Below, in pieces: positions 1 through 9,520 of a stretch of DNA of 64,000 nucleotides. The DNA is taken from NCBI GenBank assembly GCA_025506515.1, contig CM046454.1:37746503-37810502 (forward strand), given 5' to 3'. The notes beneath the pieces are model-generated. The model was not told the DNA's origin, did not search any database, and worked only from the letters and a program-made list of their open reading frames with translations. The DNA comes from Flaveria trinervia (Eukaryota > Streptophyta > Magnoliopsida > Asterales > Asteraceae). A program made the translations under genes and the position numbers. How positions within the stretch are numbered: position 1 is the first letter of the stretch; each line of letters opens with the position of its first letter.

Positions 1-648
1 TTTGACATCCATTTGCCAAATCTCATAATCATAATGAGCAGCTATGGCAAACAATATCCTTATAGATTGTAGCATCGCAACAGGTGAAAATGTTTCATCA
101 TAATCAACCCCTTGAGTTTGAGTGAAACCCTTTGCTACAAGTCTAGCTTTGTAAGTATCCAAGTTTCCATGCATATCAGTTTTCTTCTTGAAAACCCACT
201 TACTTCCAACTACTTTGGAATTAAGAGGTGGCACAACAAGTTCCCAAACTTGATTGTCATACATGGATTGCATCTCAACGTTCATGGCCTCAAGCCATTT
301 GTCACAATCCAATTTGGACACTGCATCATGATATGTGGTTGGTTCATCTGAATCCACCACATAGCATCCATCCATGAAAAATCCGTATCTTTCAGGTGGA
401 TTGCTAGTTCTACCACTTCTGCGAACGTTCTGTGTGTATTGATCAAACGCTTGATCATCCTCAACATCCTCATGTTGAGTGCTAGTCTCAACCAAACGTG
501 CATCGGGCTGTGGTTCTTGATCCTCCTCAAGATCCACTGTTCTACTACTAGTTCCTTCCATAAGGAACTTTGTTTCTAAGAACACACCTTTTCTGGCAAC
601 AAATACCTTTTGTTCCAGTGGATCATAGAAATAATATCCCATAGATCT
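1..648 (-). pseudogene. pol: N-terminal reverse transcriptase of element A, cut by window edge
   Basis: Homologous to the F segment that leads into RT. Recognisable minus-strand pieces include the linker rich in D/E/Q, the block ending in DGCYVVD near 370, and the RT start with conserved KARLVAKGF-like and DYDETFSPV-like coding near 120. The first bases of the window, on the minus strand, read EIWQMDVK, the first catalytic Asp block of RT. Here A keeps the frame where F has lost one base. Other small indels break the frame around 540 and 280. RT copies element RNA into DNA inside the particle. Confidence 0.8.
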
Positions 649-1816
649 CTAGGATATCCAATAAAGATACACTTGGTGGATCGAACTTCTAATTTGTTTT
701 GGGTGGGGAGTCTTAACATAAGCCTCACAACCCCAGACCCTTAAGTATGATAGGGATGGAACTCTTCCATGCCATATTTCAAAAGGTGTCTTTTCCACCT
801 TTTTGGTTTGGGCCATATTCAGAATAAGGGCCGCGGAGAGCAGAGCGAAACCCCAAAATGATAGAGGTAATGTGCTTCTAGCCATCATAGATCGAACCAT
901 ATCCAATAAGGTTCGATTCCTCCTCTCAGATACACCATTATGTTGTGGTGTTCCAGGTGGAGTGAGTTGTGAGACATCCCACAACTCCTAAGATGATCTT
1001 GAAAAAATCACTTAGGTATTCACCACCTCTATCGGTGCGGAGAATTTTAATTGACTTGTTGAGTTGATTTTCCACTTCATTCTTGAAGATTTTGAACATT
1101 TCAAAAGCTTCATCTTTGTGTCTTATTAAGTACACGTACCCATAGCCACTATAATCGTCGGTAAAGGTAATGAAGTATCTTTCACCATTCCTAGTCATTG
1201 GCTTAAAAGGACCACATGCATCCGAATGTATGATACCTAATAAATATTTTGCCCTTTCGTTAGTTCCACTAAAGGGTGCCTTAGTCATTTTACCTTGTAA
1301 ACAAGATTCACATACATCAAATGAATCACATTCATTTGTTTTTAAGAGACCATTCCTCTGAAGTGTTTGTATACATTTCTTGTTTATGACCAAGACAACA
1401 ATGCCAAAGGTAGGTATCACTCAAATCTAATTTGAGTCTTTTGGTGGTTGCTTGGTATATTGAGCTATCATATGTTACGTTTTCATGAACCAATTCATAA
1501 ATACATTACAAGGTATAGCCTTAAAATAAAATACATGATTTAAAGAAACATGAATATCATTGTCAACAAACTTGAAATCATAATCATATTGTCTTAAACG
1601 GGAAACAGAAATTATGTTCCTAGTCAAACTAGGAGCATATAATACATTGTTTAAAATAACTTCCAAACCACTTGGAAGCTTCAAAATGTAGTCTCCTTGG
1701 GCTTCAACGTGAACCTTTGCACCATTTCCCATGAAGAGACTTATTTCCCCTTTTGCATAATGCTCATTTCTTTTGAACCCCTGCAACAAATTGCAAATGG
1801 AGTTCCACATCGGTAT
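649..1816 (-). pseudogene. pol: protease and integrase region of element A, frameshifted
   Basis: Protease: the minus strand carries the TWVLDT active-site context at about 1830-1810, but one G is missing compared with F, so the D-T-G triad is frameshifted. The remaining protease reads to 1475. GAG-pre-integrase (with CESCLQGK) and the integrase core follow at 1420-938, with the catalytic aspartates in IIHSDACGPF and ILRTDRGGEY. After another frameshift, 984-649 has PQHNGVSERRNRTL containing the catalytic Glu, then the C-terminal part LSYLRVWGCEAYVK. The enzyme would insert element cDNA into host DNA. The reading is clear, but the copy is inactive. Confidence 0.85.
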
Positions 1817-2774
1817 CTAATACCCATGTGTTAGAAGAATAACATTTAACTCAACATGTATCATGTAAATTATACCTGAGGTTTGCCCCGCATCCCTCTT
1901 TTCTCTCAACTCTTTGAGATAGACTGGATAATTTCTCATCCAATGCCCTATCTCACCACATTTGAAGCATGGGTCGTTAATAGCAACCTTCTGCTTCTTC
2001 TCCTTGGGCCTCGGAGGTTCCGCCCTAACAACCATTTTCCCTTTTCCTTTAACATGTCCCTTTCCTTTGGCAACAATTGCCTTAGGGGGGGGGAAGTAGA
2101 GACCTTTTCCTTCTTCCACCTTCATTAATGGTGAGAACGGGTAAAACCCTTTTACCGATTCCTGCCTCGGCTGATTTGAGCATTGAATGAAGTTCATTTA
2201 TGCTCTTGTCCCATCCGTCATGATGTAATTCGTGACAAATGCCTCAACTTCCTTGTTAGGCCGTTAAGGATCAAATCCGTGGCCAACTCCTTTGAGACAG
2301 GACAGTTAAGCCTCTGAAGGCGGTCGATATGACTTTTCATCTTTAGAACATAAGATGAAACTGATTGGGATTCCTCCATCCGACATGCATGAAGCGCTCG
2401 AACCGTTTCGAAGCGCTCCACCCTAGCTTGTTGCTGGAACGTTTCCCGCAACTGAGTGATCATGTCATAAGCTCCATGGAGTTCATACTCCTTTTGGAGT
2501 TCGGGTGTCATACTTGCTAACATTAAGCAGAGACTTGGATAGAGTCTTCCACATATTTAACCCAATCATTATAGGCCTCCACATCCTCTTCGTTAGGTTC
2601 ATCGGGGATGGGATCATCAAGGATGTAGGCCCGCTTCTTGCTTTAAACGATTCTCAAGTTGCGGTACCAATCCATGAAGTTGTTAGGTGTTAGACGATCC
2701 CTTTGAAGGATCGCCCTAAGAGATTGGTTGTTTTGGTTTGGTACATCGTTATTAGCGTTGTTATTGTCGGCCAT
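1817..2774 (-). pseudogene. gag: gag of element A (capsid/nucleocapsid), frameshifted
   Basis: Encodes the structural protein that forms cytoplasmic virus-like particles and binds genomic RNA. The start is the minus-strand ATG at 2774-2772 (MADNN...), matching the N-terminus of the intact F Gag. The SLRAIL and NF-DWYRNLR blocks are recognisable, followed by a long helical capsid segment (2523-2218). The zinc knuckle reads CFKCGEIGHWMRNY: the last Cys of the CCHC box is Tyr, whereas F has CFRCGEIGHWARNC, so RNA binding is probably lost. At least two frameshifts separate the readable blocks. A poly-G run near 2088 could be a sequencing problem or a real indel. Confidence 0.85.
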
Positions 2775-4190
2775 CTACAAGATTTTACAAAGTCCATTTT
2801 AGTAATTGTTGATTTAATAGTATATTCATTTATTAATACCCTTTATGTCTCATAGACTATTAATAAATAAAATTTTAGAATCCAACGTTATATTTAAATA
2901 TTGGTTAGGTGACCTTTATCCCATTATTTAAATAAACAAGGTAGTCATACATGACAATTGCAACCCATTGCAACTTCTAGTGGTATGGGATCGTTTGAAC
3001 ATCTTATGTTTATAACGGCATGTTAATCCCATCAACACCTTTTATAAAACACATTTTAGGTGATCCATCCAATATATTTTATAAATCAAGTCGTCCTACT
3101 TACACACACGTGTGAGTTTACTACATAGGTGGTTAGGTGACCTTTATGCCACAAACATGGTATTCTCACCTCAAGTTACAAGTTCCCTCAAAGTGGTTAG
3201 GTGACCTTTATCCCACTAAGAGTTTGCAAGTAACCTAAGTGTTGTGTAAAAGGATGGTGTTAAACTTCTTTTCAAAAGGAATTTACAATTTCTCATTCTT
3301 ATATAGAAAAGACTAAGATCATATGATTTTATGCATTCAACCATATGGCACTCTATTGATTTCTTTTAAATAAAACCCATTTTATTTGCAAGATCATTTA
3401 ACTCCTTTTGTAGAACTATTCTATTTATGCTTAATTATGGAGAACAATTCCTTATTATAGCTTGTTATAATTGATGGTTTGTTAGTCACATCCAATATTC
3501 AAAACAAAACAACATCATAAGCATTCAACCAAGCATAACCAAAACAATGCATAACAAAGCATACTAAGTTGAGCACACTTGTTTAGCCAAAACAAGTGTG
3601 TCAAAAGGTCTTGTCCTAAGGGTTAAGAACATGACACATGGTTGACAAAAGGAACTCCCACTTGAAACCACATCTTCAAGCATTCTCTTTGTCCATCTTT
3701 TTTCTTCAAGTCTTGATCTTGAGCATCCTTACAAAATATGTATCCTAATACATTTTTCTAGTAAAGATAAACTTCTAATCTATTTATTACAAACCATATG
3801 AATGAATAGATTACAAAACAAGACTTGAAACAAAATTAAATAATTACATGCCCAAAGAATATACATGACAACCAATCATTCAAACCAAATGGTCAAGGCT
3901 TTGTTATGCATAATCAACAAGAACATGTTCAAGCATACACAAGATAGTCGATTTCTGGCAGCCCCTTATAGCCCATGTTCTTGGCCAACATAAACCAAGA
4001 ACAAATGGGTTTATAACATATAAACAAACATCTAATAATCTAGAGTTTTAAAGATCCTTGTATGCATAAAATAGCATCTTTAAAACACCAAAAGGGGCAA
4101 AATCCAGCCCTCAAACTCACGGGTATGTGGTGTCAAATACCACAAAACCGTGAACAAACAAGAATATACATGTATGCATTCGTATAAGTG
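2775..4190 (-). other. Untranslated leader of element A
   Basis: About 1.4 kb lies between the primer-binding site and the gag ATG, with no credible ORF on either strand. It carries three copies of a repeat around GGTTAGGTGACCTTTATCCC, a CACGTGTG palindrome near 3105, and a stretch CAACTTCTAG...TATGGGATCG that also occurs in the F leader. In retroelements this region usually holds packaging and dimerisation signals; that role here is inferred. Confidence 0.7.
2901..3216 (-). repeat. Three copies of a leader repeat (element A)
   Basis: Plus-strand copies lie at about 2901-2924, 3129-3152 and 3193-3216, sharing the core GGTTAGGTGACCTTTATCCC; copy 2 has GCC for CCC. The core contains the palindrome GGTGACC. 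Element F has three copies in the same order in its leader, so the arrangement is a family trait. Confidence 0.85.
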
Positions 4191-4203
4191 GCTCTTGATG
4201 CCA
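4191..4203 (-). other. Primer-binding site of element A
   Basis: The minus strand reads TGGCATCAAGAGC one base after the LTR end. This is a degenerate form of TGGTATCAGAGC, the usual plant copia site complementary to the 3' end of initiator tRNA-Met, where reverse transcription starts. Confidence 0.75.
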
Positions 4204-4204
4204 T

Positions 4205-5130
4205 TGTGGGACATTAACCGGTTTATCAATGCTCATATAATCTGCTATTATGTGAAAACGCAGCGGAAATTAGTTTTAAAACATGTTAATAATCTGGTTA
4301 TTAAACCCATTTAATAAGCAACCCCAAACCATGGATCATTATACGAATGTCATACAAAGAAAGAACATAAGAAGTTAAAAGGAACAACCTTTAGGGCTGC
4401 TGGAAAACGAGATTGGAGGAGATTAAAGGATGAGTTCTTATGGCTGTAACTTCAATGTAGAAGCCCTCAAGATGACATACCCCAAGTCTCAACAAACACC
4501 CTCTTGCTAGGCTTTGAACACCCACTTGTAGTACTCTTCTTCTTGTGGATTTTCTGCCAAGAACACTTCTTGTATGCTGAAAATCCTTTCTCTTGCTACC
4601 AAAAACCCGAGATTCCTGAGAAAAAGAGAGAGGGAGAGTTTCTTGTGTGTGTTGATTGAGTGTAGAATGGAAGAGTGTAATGTGGGATGGATTGCATGTA
4701 CTTGGAACAAGTAAAAGATGTTCCCAATGCTATTTCAAAAGGGGGCGGCCGAATGGCTCCCCTTTTTGGCCCTCCTTCATTTATTTGAAATTTTAATCTC
4801 CATATAATACACTCTAGCATTTCAACTTTTATAAAATTAAACATTTTAATTTTATAGCACATACACATTGTCATTAGTCATTGTTAACTAATTTTAAACA
4901 ATGAATAAGTAATCCCTCATGAACAAATCAATATATAATGATGTTCATCTACAAAGCAATAATTTAGAAAATCCAATTTTCTAAATTGGTGTCATTACAT
5001 ATGTATGATCTTATCAACAAATAAATTATCTTTCGGTGTTTTCTTGGCTTGTTATTGGGTATGACCCGACTTGGATCATACACACTAGCCACATCAATTA
5101 AAATGAATCTTGGGCAGATCAATGGCTTCA
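4205..5130 (-). repeat. 5' LTR of element A
   Basis: On the plus strand the block starts TGTGGGACATTAACC and ends AATGGCTTCA, so on the minus strand it begins TGAAGCCATT and ends CCCACA. Both ends line up with the F LTR: the conserved GACTTGGATCAT block lies near the LTR start and CCGCTGCGTTTT near the LTR end. The primer-binding site directly follows. The 926 bp length is close to the 972 bp of F, but the interior has diverged. No coding function is expected. Confidence 0.85.
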
Positions 5131-5454
5131 GCTAGGTGTTTGGAAGAGCTTGGGTACACAAACTTGAGGCTTTCTCTCTTGGGGGCTGGACATTTAAGAG
5201 CATCATCATCTTCATGTCATCCATACTTAAACATCTTGTTCTTGAAAGGTAGTTTCAAGAACACCCTATGGTTGTTCTTTTCATTTTGATAGCATGTCTT
5301 TTCACGTATATTAATGACCTTGTTCTTGGGTTTGTTGTCTTTGGTTAAAATGGTTAGAATTTTCAGATTGTTTAACATACTTAAACACTAATATCCGCTG
5401 CGTTTTTAAGTTTAATGGTTAACTTGCTTTGATAAACTTGTTACAAAACCAACA
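5131..5454 (+). repeat. Fragment G: 3' part of an A/F-related LTR, plus orientation
   Basis: The plus strand aligns with the reverse complements of the A and F LTRs. Shared blocks in order are GCTAGGTGTTTGG, GAGCTTGGGTACAC, AACTTGAGGCTTTC and, near the end, CCGCTGCGTTTTTAAG followed by TTAATGGTTAAC and GATAAAC. It is therefore the tail of a third, diverged LTR in the opposite orientation to A. The end is placed at about 5451-5454 (ACCA/AACA). No primer-binding site follows, which fits a 3' or solo LTR. Element A seems to have inserted into it at 5130/5131. Confidence 0.65.
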
Positions 5455-5663
5455 GTTATCTATATCGGCTTGACAAAGTGATAGATACTAATTCTGGATC
5501 CAAAAAACCAGTGGGTTGAAACAAGATGAGATAGAGAGGAATTGGACTAAAGCCCATAGGAAAGGGGAATATGAGGGAAACCTAACCGGGCTGACTGGAG
5601 ATCCCAAGATCTAGGTCAATAGGACAACTTAATCATATGACCAACGGAGTCACTATCGGGGTT
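5455..5663 (+). pseudogene. Fragment of element X ORF3 left of element B
   Basis: A broken coding stretch with no start codon. One frame reads DKVIDTNSGSKK, and after a 1-nt shift TSGLKQDEIERNWTKAHRK. It continues on the far side of B at 18031. The junction with B is not a clean 5-bp duplication: the left flank ends atcggggtt, while the right flank starts tcggt. Function is unknown; it is assigned to ORF3 from its position and the coding on the other side. Confidence 0.5.
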
Positions 5664-6467
5664 TGTTGGACCAAAAGAACCAATGAGCCTGATCAGAGAA
5701 ACCTCTAAGTCCACAGGACATCACAACAGCTGAAGAAGACCTGATCAGCTGTTCTACAAAGTCTGAAGAATACAACTGCTGAAGTATTTCTGAAGTACTG
5801 AAGACAAAGACTGAGACAACAGCTGAAGATCTAAAGTCTGAAGACTTCAACAAGTACTAAAGACAAAGACTGAAGATCAACAGCTGAAAGACAAAGTTTG
5901 ATGTTCAAGTACTGAAGACATCAGCTGATGCTAACAGCTGATGACAACAGCTGAAGAGGGCTTCTTCAGTTGTTGTGATGGTTTTCTTCATCGTAGTTTT
6001 CTTTTCTTTTTTCAGTAGTTTGTTTACTTTTCCGTAGTTTTGTTTCCTTTTCAGTACTTGTAAACAACTGAAGAGGTTGTTCTTCAGTTGTTGTAGTATC
6101 AGTAGTTTTATGTTTTTCAGTAGTTGTAAATAAGATGTTTAACACTTAGGAATATTTGTAAGAAGATGTCAGTTGTTGACATCTTCAGTAGTTGTTAACA
6201 TAAGTAGTTATAAACGGTACATGTCACTTTCAAGTGACATCAGCCTACGTCATTCTTTCCTTTATAAGGAAGGATGACTCACCTGTAATCGTGCCATTGA
6301 GGCTGACACTCTTAATGCAATATTCCTTTTGTTAGATATTTCTCTCTCTATAACAAAGTTCTTTTATCGCTTTATATCGAATGTTCTTGCTTGAATTTGT
6401 CTAATTCTGAGCTATTCCACTGCTATATCTGTTCAATCGATTAAACCAAGAGGCTGAGCTCCTAACA
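5664..6467 (+). repeat. 5' LTR of element B
   Basis: Starts TGTTGGACCAAAAG and ends GAGCTCCTAACA (804 bp); the 3' copy is 805 bp. The first 60% is crowded with CTGAAG/CTGATG words, then with their inverse forms CTTCAGTTGTT and CAGTAGTT, and then a TATA box about 200 nt before the LTR end. This matches the known Sirevirus plan of repeated-motif boxes just upstream of the promoter. Confidence 0.95.
6263..6268 (+). promoter_or_regulatory. TATA box of the element B 5' LTR
   Basis: TATAAG within CCTTTATAAGGAAGG, 199 nt before the LTR end and directly after the repeat-word cluster. It is conserved in the 3' LTR. It is the expected promoter for genomic RNA; the exact transcription start cannot be seen. 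Confidence 0.75.
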
Positions 6468-6469
6468 AA

Positions 6470-6481
6470 TGGTATCAGAGC
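6470..6481 (+). other. Primer-binding site of element B
   Basis: TGGTATCAGAGC, two bases after the LTR end, complementary to initiator tRNA-Met as in most plant copia elements. Confidence 0.95.
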
Positions 6482-6674
6482 AGGTTAATCATTGATCGAT
6501 CTAACAATTGATCATTGAAACTGTTCAATCGCTCTAAGTTTAATCGAATTAGCAAATTCGCAAGGATCTGTTATAGAGATTGAGTGTATCGCTTCTGGCC
6601 GTTTTATTTGAGGTTCTGTGTGGTTCTGAGCTAAATTTATTGTGATTTTACTTGAATCTGTCTGATTTTCCACA

Positions 6675-9504
6675 ATGACTACTTCTTCGAATGATCCTTT
6701 CAATACTGGATCCTCTACCAAGCCTCCGATCTTGGTGAGGAATGAGTATAACATTTGGCAGAGAAGATTGCTCCATCACCTGTCTGTCAATAGCTCAGGT
6801 TGTTGGACATCTGTGGTACATGGACCACATAAGCCAATGGTGAATGATCCGGAAACAAACCAGTTGGTTCCAAAGAAGAAGGAGCAATACTCCAATGAGG
6901 ACAAGAAGTTGTTTGAAATCGATGCAAAAGCCCATGGAATTTTGGCTATGGCTATTCCTAATGAGATTTACTCTGGGCTTCTGCATTGTGAGTCTGCTCA
7001 TGACCTCTGGAAAGCCATCAAAGCAATTTGGTGGTACTGATGAGGTTTTAGCAAACAACAGGGAAATCCTCGCCCACAATATGAGACTTTCTCTCTAGAG
7101 ATGGTGAGACTCTGACTCAACAATTTGAGCGGTTTTCATGTTAATCTCTGAATTGAAAATGGTTAAACATGAATATACCAGGAGTCAGATGAACCATAGA
7201 TTCCTAAGATCACTGCCTGAGAGATGGAACACATATACCATTGTTCTACGCTCAAATGCTGATGTTGATCGCCTATCTCTCACCCAACTTCATGGGAAAC
7301 TGCTTACATTCGAGAGAGAGATAGAGCAGAAAAGGAAATTGGCTTCATCTGGCAAGCTTACTGAGGATTTTGTCCAAGGGAACACTGCCCTGATTGGACA
7401 TCAAGAGTCAGAATATGCGTCATCTGAAAGCCAGTATGATGAGCATATTGATTTCTCTACAAACACTTCTGAGCCTGCCTTTGTGAGTGCTGATAGTTAT
7501 TCTGCTGGTAGTAATAGTGACAATCTATGTTTCATCATGGATGATCTCAAGGGGATTGCTGATGATGACTTAGAAGAGATGGATATTTTGAGCCAAATGG
7601 CCTTGATAAATATCAGATCTCAGAAGTTCTACAAAAGAACTGGAAGGAAATTCCCAGGACTCTCTGGCAAAACCAAAGTTGGTTTTGACAAGAGTAAGTT
7701 GAAGTGCCATAAATGCCACAGGCTTGGACACTTTGCAAGAGAATGTAGATCATCTGGATCTAACTCTCCTGCACCTTTTGTGACTTTCCCTGGCAATAGT
7801 CAACAAAACAGAGGGCAACAACCTGTCAATTCTGGTTATCATCATCAACCACAATCTCCTGCATATTTTTTCCACAGGGCCAATGCCATATCCATACCCC
7901 TGCTATTACATGCCACACCAGGCCAGGTTCAAGCACCCACTGCTTAGCAACCACATGCACTCCCTGAGCCTCAACCATCCCAATCTCATCAACCTAATCA
8001 ACTTCAACAACACAGCTTCTTCACACCAGGAGTTGTTGACTGGAGCAGCTTACCAGATGATGTGTCTGGTAATGAACAACTGTTCTCAGGTGCTGGTCAA
8101 CATGGTGGTGAGCATCCTTTTGGAAATCTAGCTCTCATGACTTTGGAATCCTTTGATGGATCATCCTCAAGTACCTCTTCAACACAGGTATCACAGGTAT
8201 CCTCTGAGGCTAAGGCCAAATTATGTTCTGAAACTTGCATAGCAGCATTTGCCTCTATTAGAGAAGCAAATGTGGCTTTAATCATAAAAATGTAGAGCTA
8301 GAACAAATAATTTCCAAAAAAAGCTGAGTTTGAGTCTGTGCTGAAAGAGAAAACTGATGAGATTTATAAATTAAAATACCAAATCTCTGATGATAAGCTA
8401 GGGAGGATGTACTCTTAGAGAAGTACAAAGACCTCAAAGATACTCTTGCTGTCACCCAAGTAGAGTGTGATCGATGGGTACAATCTTGCAAGGGCTTTGA
8501 AATGCTTCTTAGTAAGCAAACAGCTTCCAATGTGAAGTTTGGAATTGGCTATAATCACACTGCTCCTCCTACATTTTGCTACAAGAGCAGGAGTAGAATC
8601 TGATGGAGAAAGTAATGACCAATCCACCTCATCATGTGATTCACTACTTGATAAAGCACCATCAGTAGTTGAAGTCAGTAGTAATCCCTCTGTGAACCTA
8701 TCAGCTGATATTGATGGTTCAACTGCTAACACTCACATGATCAATGAGTTGATCACCCAAGTGTTATCCCTAGACTGAGGGTACTGGAGAGCAGGGGATA
8801 ACATCTGGAGTTCAAATCCCAATAACTGACAGCACTAAAGAGAAGAAAACTGTCAGTAGGAAGGATTTGAAGCCTACTAGGGAGTTGACAAGAAGGCAAA
8901 AAGTGCTTCTAAACTGCTGAAGAGCAAGTCTTCAGTAGTTTCATCTTCTTCAGTTGATGATCAACAGAAGATGAAGAAGAAACCATGTGAAATATGTGGT
9001 CTATTCAATCATCTCACAGATGATTGTTGGTACAAAAAGGGATCCAAACTCAAACAAAAGGAGAAAATTAAAGAAAACTTGGCTAAAATGAAACTGAGTT
9101 TGAGTCCAAGTTTGTACCAGCAGCATCAACCTGTTACTCCTATGTCCAAAAAGAAATCTAAAAGGGAAGGAGTGCAACAGGCAACAGCTGAGGTTGCTCA
9201 AAAGAAGATGGTGAAACACAAGAACTCATCATCAAACACCAATACCAATGTGTCTGAAGAGCTGAAAGCTCTTTCCCAGAATCAGACACAGCTGGTAATG
9301 ATGGTTCAACATCTGTTGGGAAGAGTTAACCAACTTGATGGCCCTGTGTTGAAACCCCAGAAAAGGAGATCCAAGCCAAAGGATTCCTCTTCTACACCAT
9401 CTCCTTCACCTCAAGCTATTGTGCCCAATAAACCTGTTAGTTTACCATCTATTGATGAGACCAGGCCCAAAACCAAAAAGGTTTGGGTCTCCAAAACTAA
9501 CTGA
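6675..9504 (+). pseudogene. gag: gag of element B, frameshifted, two zinc knuckles
   Basis: Starts MTTSSNDPFNTG at 6675. The N-terminal copia Gag domain (to about 7370) has NEYNIWQRRLLHHL. It is followed by the conserved KFYKRTGRKFPG block and a first CCHC knuckle, CHKCHRLGHFAREC (7709-7750). Next come a Pro/Gln-rich stretch, an LCSETC motif (8221-8238), a charged coiled-coil-like segment to 8520, a linker, and a second knuckle CEICGLFNHLTDDC near 8985. Gag ends at TGA 9502-9504 (VWVSKTN). About 940 codons is long for copia but normal for Sireviruses. At least four 1-nt frameshifts or stops break it. Confidence 0.88.
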
Positions 9505-9520
9505 TTGTTTATTAATGCAG
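9481..9520 (+). promoter_or_regulatory. Gag-Pol junction module of element B (splice-acceptor-like / +1 shift)
   Basis: After codon AAG (9478-9480) come 40 nt containing CTAAC (9497-9501), the gag stop TGA and a T-rich run ending TGCAG (9520). The protease frame is +1 to gag and is open through this stretch. CTAAC followed by 17 nt and AG fits a plant branch point plus 3' splice site; the stop context AACTGAT would also suit +1 recoding. The same spacing recurs in D and Y. Confidence 0.6.

Larger units (their letters stand above)
1..5130 (-). mobile_element. Element A: Angela-like Ty1/copia retrotransposon, cut by the left window edge
   Basis: Read on the minus strand, the order is 5' LTR (5130-4205), primer-binding site, long untranslated leader, gag (start 2774), protease, integrase and the first part of reverse transcriptase, which runs off the window at position 1. 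Order and protein sequence closely match element F at the right edge. The RT signature style suggests the Angela lineage; that is recognition by eye. Several frameshifts make this copy non-autonomous. It lies inside the LTR of another element (G), since 5131-5454 is the tail of a related LTR in the opposite orientation. The 3' LTR and target duplication are outside the window. Confidence 0.9.

Noticed and set aside
5102..5116. ATGAATCTTGGGCA at the A LTR edge as a plus-oriented 3' UTR of an F-like element
   Set aside because: The same bases align better, base for base, with the start of the F LTR in minus orientation; the match to the F polypurine region is coincidental.
5653..5853. Minus-strand ORF in the B LTR (and the similar one at 23494-23736 and 35080-35280)
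   Set aside because: It is a by-product of the repeated CTGAAG words read backwards as Ser/Leu-rich protein, with no homology to known domains.
9481..9520. A proven 40-nt intron
   Set aside because: Forty nt is shorter than usual plant introns, and the donor is GT in B/D but GC in Y and E. Only the acceptor-like part and the +1 offset are solid, so it is kept as a hypothesis.
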